A stretch of DNA of 37,299 nucleotides from UBA7887 sp964408735 (GTDB lineage: Bacteria; Pseudomonadota; Alphaproteobacteria; UBA7887), in NCBI GenBank assembly GCA_964408735.1, contig CAYPAX010000040.1:1-37299 (forward strand), written 5' to 3'. Under the pieces are notes generated by a model. It made no database searches and was not told the DNA's origin. It saw only the letters and a program-made list of their open reading frames with translations. This document shows positions 32,896 through 37,299 of this stretch, piece by piece. Numbering within the stretch: the first letter of the stretch is position 1; each line of letters opens with the position of its first letter. The translations under genes and the position numbers were made by a program.

Positions 32896-34685
32896 GTCAA
32901 CGGTGCCGTAGCGCTTTCCAGCCAATCCGCGGTCTCCCTATCGAGCAGCGGCGTGAGCACTTCACGCACCTCGGCATGATAGGCGTCGAGCCAGGCGATC
33001 TCGGCGTCATCAAGCAATGCGGTATCGATCAGCGTGCGGTCGATGGGCGCGCGGGTGAGGGTCTCGAAGCCGAGCAGCTCGCGCTCGGCCCCTTCGGGTG
33101 CCTCGACGGCCGTGACCGCGAGCAAATTCTCTATGCGGATGCCGTAGGCGTCGGCCTTGTAATAACCGGGCTCGTTGGAGACGATCATGCCGGGCTCCAG
33201 TGCCGCGTCGCCGCCTCTCTTGGAGATACGCTGCGGGCCTTCGTGGACGCTGAGATAGCTGCCCACGCCGTGGCCCGTGCCATGGTCGTAGTCGAGCCCG
33301 GCTTGCCACAGGGCGAGGCGGGCCAGGGTGTCGAGCTGGCTGCCGCGCGTGCCGACGGGAAAGCGCGCCGTGGCCACCGCGATATGGCCCTTGAGCACAC
33401 GCGTGAAGCGGTCGCGCATCTCATCGCTGGGTTCGCCGATGGCGACGGTGCGCGTGATATCGGTGGTGCCGTCGAGATATTGCGCCCCGGAATCCACCAG
33501 ATAGAGCGAGCCGTCCTCGAGGGCCCGATCGCTCTCGGGCGTCACCCGATAGTGGACGATTGCACCGTTAGCCGCGGCGCCCGAGATGGTGGGGAAGCTG
33601 AGATCACGAAAATGCTCGCCTTCGCGGCGCAAGGCTTCGAGATGGTCCGCGGCGGCGATCTCGCTGAGTGCGCCGTCGGGGGCTTCATGGCTCAGCCAAT
33701 GCAGGAAGCGGCTGACCGCGACGCCGTCGCGGCGGTGCGCGGCGCGAGTGCCGGCGAGCTCGGTGGCGTTCTTGAGCGCCTTGGGGCGTGTGCAGAGGTC
33801 CGGCCCTTCGACGAGCTTGGCGCCTCCGGCAGCGAGCTCGTCGAGTATCCATGCCGACGCGGTGGCCGGGTCGGCGCGCACGGTCTTGGCCGCTTCGCCC
33901 AGTGCGCGCAGCGCTGGGCCCAGATCATCGGGTGGCTGCACGGAGACGCTGTTGCCGAGGTGCTGGTCCAGCCCAGACGATAGCTTGCGCCCATCCATGA
34001 ACAGCGTCACATCGCCCTCCCGCGCCAGGATCGCATAGCCAAGCGGTAGTGGCGTGTGAGCAACATCGCCGCCACGCAGATTGAGCAGCCAGGCGACGGA
34101 GTCCGGAAGCGTGATGACGGCGGCGTCGCAGCTCTCCTTCGCCAGTGCCTCGCCGATGGCGCTGCGCTTGTCCGCGGCGGACTGGCCGGCGAATTCGCTG
34201 CCATGGGCGACCACGGGGGCCAGGGGCGGCGCTGGGCGGTCCCGCCAGACGGCATCGACGGGATTGCCATCGCCGGCGACAAGAATGGCGCCGGCACGCT
34301 CGCAGGCCTTTGTTAGTCGCTTGCGTCCGTCGCCCGTATGCAGGCGCGCATCGTAGCCAAGCCGCATGTCCGGACCCAGGGCATCGGCAAGCCAATCGTC
34401 AAACTGCTTCTCGGTGACGTGAACCACCTCGATGCCGCTGCCCGCGGTCTCACTGGCGCCCTGCAACGTATAGCGGCCGTCGACGAACAAGGCGGCGCGC
34501 TCTGCCAGCACCACCGCCGTGCCGGCCGAGCCGCTGAAGCCCGTGACCCAGGCCAGGCGCTCGGCGCTCGGCGGCACGTATTCGCCTTGGTGCTCGTCGG
34601 CGCGCGGCACGACGAAGCCGTCAAGGCCGCGCCGCGCCAATTCTTCGCGCAGCAGGGCAAGATGCGCGCTGTCGCTCTCTGCCAT
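32892..34685 (-). CDS. M24 family Xaa-Pro aminopeptidase (aminopeptidase P)
   Basis: A 597-residue three-domain aminopeptidase P that removes N-terminal residues before proline. Two creatinase-like N-terminal domains (WVTGFSGSAGTAVVLAERAALFVDGRYTLQ given in parts: GFSGSAGTAVV, LFVDGRYTLQ) precede the pita-bread catalytic domain with metal ligands in YLVDSGAQYLDGTTDITRT (two Asp), HGTGHGVGSYLSVHEG (His), NEPGYY (Glu) and GIRIENL (Glu). The ATG at 34685 has GGAG 4 bases before it; a GTG one codon upstream is less likely. Its stop is interlocked with that of the cyclase (CTAA at 32892-32895). Placement next to prmA is common in Alphaproteobacteria. Confidence 0.93.
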   Translation of the reverse strand: MAESDSAHLALLREELARRGLDGFVVPRADEHQGEYVPPSAERLAWVTGFSGSAGTAVVLAERAALFVDGRYTLQGASETAGSGIEVVHVTEKQFDDWLADALGPDMRLGYDARLHTGDGRKRLTKACERAGAILVAGDGNPVDAVWRDRPAPPLAPVVAHGSEFAGQSAADKRSAIGEALAKESCDAAVITLPDSVAWLLNLRGGDVAHTPLPLGYAILAREGDVTLFMDGRKLSSGLDQHLGNSVSVQPPDDLGPALRALGEAAKTVRADPATASAWILDELAAGGAKLVEGPDLCTRPKALKNATELAGTRAAHRRDGVAVSRFLHWLSHEAPDGALSEIAAADHLEALRREGEHFRDLSFPTISGAAANGAIVHYRVTPESDRALEDGSLYLVDSGAQYLDGTTDITRTVAIGEPSDEMRDRFTRVLKGHIAVATARFPVGTRGSQLDTLARLALWQAGLDYDHGTGHGVGSYLSVHEGPQRISKRGGDAALEPGMIVSNEPGYYKADAYGIRIENLLAVTAVEAPEGAERELLGFETLTRAPIDRTLIDTALLDDAEIAWLDAYHAEVREVLTPLLDRETADWLESATAPLT

Positions 34686-34797
34686 CACTCTCCACCACTC
34701 ATGCCTCTTGCCTAGCGGCGTACAGCGATGGGGCGGGAAACGTCAAGCGTTGCAGTTGGCGCATGGCAGCACCGCAGCCAGGTATTCAAACGATCGA

Positions 34798-34826
34798 TTG
34801 AAATGTCAGTAATATTGACTTATATG
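34798..34826 (+). promoter_or_regulatory. Sigma70-type promoter of the 56-residue gene
   Basis: TTGAAA (34798-34803), a 17-base spacer and TATATG (34821-34826) sit in a local AT-rich patch that contrasts with the GC-rich surroundings. Transcription would begin near 34833, giving a leader of about 90 bases before the ATG at 34925. This is the clearest promoter in the window. Confidence 0.6.
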
Positions 34827-34924
34827 TGTTGCATCAAAACCAATCCAACCACGCTCGTCTCCGGCGACATGCCGCAATGGTCGCGGCACAGCCGACCGGG
34901 GCAGCCAACCTAGGAGGTTCAAGA

Positions 34925-35095
34925 ATGTACCATTCTGTTCGCGAGCCGGCTGCCCGCCGACCCGACAGGGGCCCGGATGGGCTGACGGCAGATCAGGTCC
35001 AGGCGCTAATGGCGCATGGCCGCAGCCTTCGGGCACAAGCCTTCAATGATGCCCTCAACGGTGTTGCGGCGCGCCTGCGCCGTCTCATTCGCTAA
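34925..35095 (+). CDS. Small basic protein, 56 residues
   Basis: A 56-residue basic protein with the N-terminus MYHSVREPAARRPDRGPDG and a helical C-terminal half containing GLTADQVQALMAHGRSLRAQ and NGVAARLRRLIR. The pattern of a short acidic-to-neutral helix, LRAQAF, and an Arg-rich end resembles the many small alphaproteobacterial proteins of the DUF1127 or RSP_7527 type, but I cannot assign it firmly. Support for reality is strong: a consensus ribosome site AGGAGG 7 bases before the ATG, a promoter with good spacing, and a stop interlocked with prmA (CTAA at 35092-35095). Confidence 0.75.
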   Translation: MYHSVREPAARRPDRGPDGLTADQVQALMAHGRSLRAQAFNDALNGVAARLRRLIR

Positions 35096-35952
35096 GCAAG
35101 CGATTGTAGCACCAGCACCGACCAGCCGTCGCGCCGCCAACGGCGCCGCGGCACCAATCCGGCCGCGCGATGGGCAGCCAGCACGAATGCTTCCTGGCTG
35201 ACCAGCAAGCCGGCGAGGATGGCGAAGCCGCCCGGTGCCAACACACGGGACATGGCGGGCGCCATCTTCGCCAGCGGCCGTGCCAGAATATTGGCGGCTA
35301 CGATGTCGAACGGCGCTCCCGCTTCAACGGCGGGGGCGTCGTAGCCGTTTCCGGCCACGAGGCGCAGCCACGGCCGGAGATGGTTGAGGCTCGCATTCTC
35401 ACGCGCCGTCGCCACCGCCAGCGGATCGATATCGACACCGAGGACCGGGCAGTGCCACAGCCGCGCCATGGCCATGGCCAGCACGCCGCTGCCGCAGCCC
35501 ATATCGAGCGGCCGGCGAAAGCGGTGCGCGCGCCCTAGCGCCGAAAGCATTTCCAGACAGCCCGCCGTGCTCGCATGGTGGCCGGTGCCGAAAGCCTGTC
35601 CCGCCTCGACCATGAGATCCAGGGTGCCGGGCCTAGGCGTATGATGGGTGCCGCGCACGCAAAAGCGGCCTGCCTGCACCGGATCCAGCCCTTCAAGCCC
35701 GAGCGCCACCCAATCCCGCTGCGGCAAAGGCGCGACATGGGGCAACGGCGTCTCGATAGCGCTGGCCGCCGCCGCGATGCTCAAGGCCTGGTCCAGCGCC
35801 CCCGGTTCCGGCGGCCCCGCACTCAGCGCCTCGAAGTGCATCACGCCATCGCTGGTCGGCCGCAGGGTCTGCGAGACCGCGAAGGGAACCAGCGCCGCCT
35901 CGAAAGCTTCGGCGGCATCACGCGGCACGCTGAGAGTGATCTGCCAGAGCAT
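35092..35952 (-). CDS. prmA: Ribosomal protein L11 methyltransferase PrmA
   Basis: SAM-dependent enzyme that trimethylates ribosomal protein L11, 286 residues. A small N-terminal alpha/beta domain (1-75) precedes the catalytic domain, which has the PrmA-specific AGQAFGTGHHASTAGCLEML (117-136), the SAM motif LDMGCGSGVLAMA (149-161), VLGVDIDPLAV and DIVAANILARPL, where NILA replaces the NPPY-type motif of other methyltransferases. No other start gives a better N-terminus than the ATG at 35952. Upstream lies the 401-base gap, whose first part contains a compact three-stem structure. Confidence 0.93.
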   Translation of the reverse strand: MLWQITLSVPRDAAEAFEAALVPFAVSQTLRPTSDGVMHFEALSAGPPEPGALDQALSIAAAASAIETPLPHVAPLPQRDWVALGLEGLDPVQAGRFCVRGTHHTPRPGTLDLMVEAGQAFGTGHHASTAGCLEMLSALGRAHRFRRPLDMGCGSGVLAMAMARLWHCPVLGVDIDPLAVATARENASLNHLRPWLRLVAGNGYDAPAVEAGAPFDIVAANILARPLAKMAPAMSRVLAPGGFAILAGLLVSQEAFVLAAHRAAGLVPRRRWRRDGWSVLVLQSLA

Positions 35953-36010
35953 GCCCCAGGCTTACGCGATACGGGGGCTTAGGAAAAGCGAAGAGGCCAA
36001 GCTTGGTAGG

Positions 36011-36052
36011 GGCGCGTCAATCCCTTGACTCCCAACTTGATGGGAACGCGCC
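36011..36052 (-). other. Compact three-way-junction element upstream of prmA
   Basis: In 42 bases: GGCGC (36011-36015) pairs with GCGCC (36048-36052), GTCAA (36016-36020) with TTGAC (36025-36029), and TCCCA (36030-36034) with TGGGA (36041-36045), all perfect. It lies 59-100 bases before the prmA ATG on the minus strand and may be in its leader. It matches no riboswitch I can name. Confidence 0.4.
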
Positions 36053-36162
36053 GGGAGGCCGGTTGTGATGCCAAAGTTTAAGCGATTGACAATAAACAAT
36101 TTTTCACTTGCCGATTGCGGCATTTTATAGTTTTCGCTGGGCACAAATTATACTTTTTGCCC

Positions 36163-36194
36163 ATGGCTAATTGGGGTTATGGCTAATTGGGGTC
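36163..36194 (+). repeat. 16-base tandem duplication
   Basis: ATGGCTAATTGGGGTT (36163-36178) is directly followed by ATGGCTAATTGGGGTC (36179-36194), identical in 15 of 16 positions. The second copy runs into the left arm of the inverted repeat. Confidence 0.85.
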
Positions 36195-36256
36195 AGGTCT
36201 TTCGTTTTAGCAATTTAGAATTATCTAATATGCTAAAATGAAAGACCTGACCCCAA
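36187..36256. repeat. 33-base inverted repeat, REP/MITE-like
   Basis: The left arm (36187-36219, starting TTGGGGTCAGGTCTTTC) and the right arm (36224-36256, ending GAAAGACCTGACCCCAA) match at 30 of 33 positions around a 4-base loop ATTA. GGGGTCAGGTCTTT hairpins of this kind are, from memory, seen dispersed in many proteobacterial genomes, often near REP-associated tyrosine transposases; no transposase is present here. The long AT-rich upper stem and the tandem copy next to it suggest a mobile remnant. Confidence 0.7.
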
Positions 36257-36294
36257 AAGAGGGGGCCCTCTGGGCGGCTTCTGGCAATAGCGCT

Positions 36295-36339
36295 GGAAAG
36301 AAAAAGGCGCCGGCCCCCGGGGGTTGGACCGACGCCTTT
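36295..36339 (-). terminator. Intrinsic terminator of the isochorismatase-family gene
   Basis: On the minus strand a GC-rich hairpin whose base is AAAGGCG with CGCCTTT (36339-36333 with 36309-36303) is followed by TTTTTCTTTC (36305-36296). It begins 14 bases after the stop of the gene it serves. The stem has a few mismatches above the base. Confidence 0.75.
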
Positions 36340-36353
36340 GCAGAGAGAGTGGC

Positions 36354-37124
36354 TCAGCTGGCGCCGGCGATCAGCGATACCGCTTCATCGGTGGTCCACA
36401 AATCGTTTGCGATGTAGCGGAAGTTGATGATGGCGGCGAGGTAGCCGTCGCCTTCCGGCAAGCGGGCTGCCGCCGTCGCATCGCGCACCACGGCGACCTC
36501 GAAGCCCTGCTCCAGCAGCTCATGCAGATGCGCCTGGACGCAGAGGTTGGCGGACATGCCGGCCAGGATGACCCTGTCGATGCCGGCCTTGCGCAGTTGC
36601 AGGTTAAGGTCGTTGGCTTCCGGCCCGTAGACCTTGTGCGGCGAGGTGATGATGGTCTCGCCGTCCTCGATGTATGGCTTGTATTGGGGCATGAAGTCGG
36701 CACCCGAGCCGGCGAAGCCGTCGACGCTCACCGGGCTGGTGCGGTCGAACATGCCGATGGCGTGCATCAGCTTCTCCAGCGGTCCGCCAAACTTCCAGCC
36801 GTGGTCGGACGGATAGTAGTAGTGCGGCGAGATGGCCACGGTCATGCCGGCCGCCTTTGCCGCGGCAAGCAGGCGCTCGATATTGGGCACGGTGTTGTTG
36901 GCCTCGACCGACGGGCCGACCACGCCCCAGGTCACGCCGTCGGGGCTGAGGAAATCGATCTGGGGATCGGTGATGACCAGCGCCGTATTGGAGAGGTCCA
37001 CCGCCATGGTGGTCTGGGGCAGGGCCGGCTCGGCCGGATCGGCGTAGGGGTCGTCCGCCAACGCGGCGCCTGTCACCAGGATCGTGGCAGCGGCGGCGTT
37101 CAAAAGGTTGTGTAGGGCTCGCAT
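36354..37124 (-). CDS. Exported isochorismatase-family cysteine hydrolase
   Basis: A 256-residue cysteine hydrolase of the isochorismatase superfamily. The catalytic triad is visible: Asp53 (VITDPQIDFLS), Lys164 (SPHKVYGPEAND) and Cys195 (GMSANLCVQAHLHEL). Residues 1-23 form a signal peptide (LLNAAAATILVTGAALADD), so the enzyme is probably periplasmic, which is unusual for the family. The HYYYPSDHGW segment near 101-110 may shape the substrate site. The start at 37124 is behind AGGGAGAAG. A divergent AraC-type regulator begins 114 bases away and may control it. The substrate (amide, carbamate or isochorismate-like) is not known. Confidence 0.87.
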   Translation of the reverse strand: MRALHNLLNAAAATILVTGAALADDPYADPAEPALPQTTMAVDLSNTALVITDPQIDFLSPDGVTWGVVGPSVEANNTVPNIERLLAAAKAAGMTVAISPHYYYPSDHGWKFGGPLEKLMHAIGMFDRTSPVSVDGFAGSGADFMPQYKPYIEDGETIITSPHKVYGPEANDLNLQLRKAGIDRVILAGMSANLCVQAHLHELLEQGFEVAVVRDATAAARLPEGDGYLAAIINFRYIANDLWTTDEAVSLIAGAS

Positions 37125-37238
37125 CGCATCTTCTCCCTCTGTCGGTTGGTTGGGATGATGTTTCGGATGCAGTGTGGCGAGACGGGCGTGCCGGGTGGTC
37201 GCAGCTATGTGCCCAATCGTCCAGATACGGAGGACGAG

Positions 37239-37299
37239 ATGCTTCTAGAGCGCTTGTTGGATGGCCTTGCGGTGAGCGTCGAGCCTTTCGACCTATGCC
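37239..37299 (+). CDS. Start of an AraC-family-like regulator gene (cut by window end)
   Basis: Only 20 codons are visible, beginning MLLERLLDGLAVSVEPFDLC, behind a strong ribosome site GGAGG (37229-37233). The pattern of LLxxLLxGLxVxVEPFxLC resembles the N-terminus of AraC-type regulators with a cupin sensor domain. The helix-turn-helix part is outside the window, so this is a tentative call. It is divergent from the exported isochorismatase-family gene. Confidence 0.5.
   Translation, partial: MLLERLLDGLAVSVEPFDLC

Larger units (their letters stand above)
35953..36353. other. 401-base gap without a gene
   Basis: I see no credible coding frame here. Contents in order: the prmA leader side with a three-stem element (36011-36052), an AT-rich patch (about 36070-36160) unlike the rest of the window, a 16-base tandem duplication (36163-36194), a 33-base inverted repeat (36187-36256), and the terminator of the isochorismatase-family gene (36295-36339). 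A TTGACA at 36086-36091 has no -10 at normal spacing. The composition suggests an inserted small element. Confidence 0.6.

Noticed and set aside
36086..36114. TTGACA in the AT-rich patch as a promoter
   Set aside because: No -10-like hexamer at 16-19 bases and no gene downstream on that strand.
35962..36144. 60-residue minus-strand frame in the gap upstream of prmA
   Set aside because: It runs through the three-stem element and AT-rich patch, has no ribosome site and no recognisable sequence.

Overview
The window looks like chromosomal DNA of a high-GC, motile alphaproteobacterium, most likely Rhodospirillales or a related order. This rests on gene content and order: a fliM / DUF6468 / motE / cheY / motB-type block, the bamD-recN-ligA order, prmA converging toward an aminopeptidase P gene, and an ETF-ubiquinone oxidoreductase beginning MERESM. 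The identification is by recognition of protein motifs and synteny; no database search was run. I see no tRNA, rRNA, CRISPR array, prophage or intact transposase.

Bases 1-10504 are a flagellar region. On the plus strand lie the 3' end of fliM (apparently frameshifted at the window edge), a DUF6468 gene, motE, a single-domain cheY, a MotB-like gene without the channel aspartate, a canonical motB, and a 1230-residue exported TPR protein translationally coupled to motB. A CaiB/BaiF CoA-transferase follows. Then come fliO-fliP on the minus strand and, divergently, flgB-flgC. Together these cover switch, stator, export gate and proximal rod parts. motA, fliE, fliQ, fliR and flhB are not in the window.

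Bases 10484-17008 carry a dense minus-strand gene string: a PQQ/sorbosone-type dehydrogenase, a one-chain TPP enzyme of the acetolactate synthase family, manC (GDP-mannose synthesis), a split two-subunit TPP decarboxylase (ComD/ComE-like) and an MFS transporter. The last five are coupled by 4-base overlaps or gaps of 3-13 bases. This is the best candidate for an undescribed pathway. Bases 17085-25000 hold a small cupin, a four-gene string (ETF-QO, an AbrB/MazE-type antitoxin without a toxin, an AhpD-like peroxidase-related protein, a methyltransferase), an enol-lactonase-like hydrolase, a histidinol-phosphatase-type phosphatase overlapping a Tat-exported polyamine-type binding protein, and an exported cyclase-family hydrolase.

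Bases 25166-29751 are housekeeping (bamD, recN, ligA). The rest holds a 56-residue hypothetical gene, a DUF1499 membrane protein, a class III cyclase fused to TolB-like and TPR domains, aminopeptidase P, a second 56-residue gene behind a good sigma70-type promoter, prmA, a 401-base gap with an AT-rich patch, a tandem duplication and a long inverted repeat, an exported isochorismatase-family hydrolase, and the start of a divergent AraC-type regulator. Convergent gene pairs are unusually tight: four of seven share a 4-base segment holding both stop codons.
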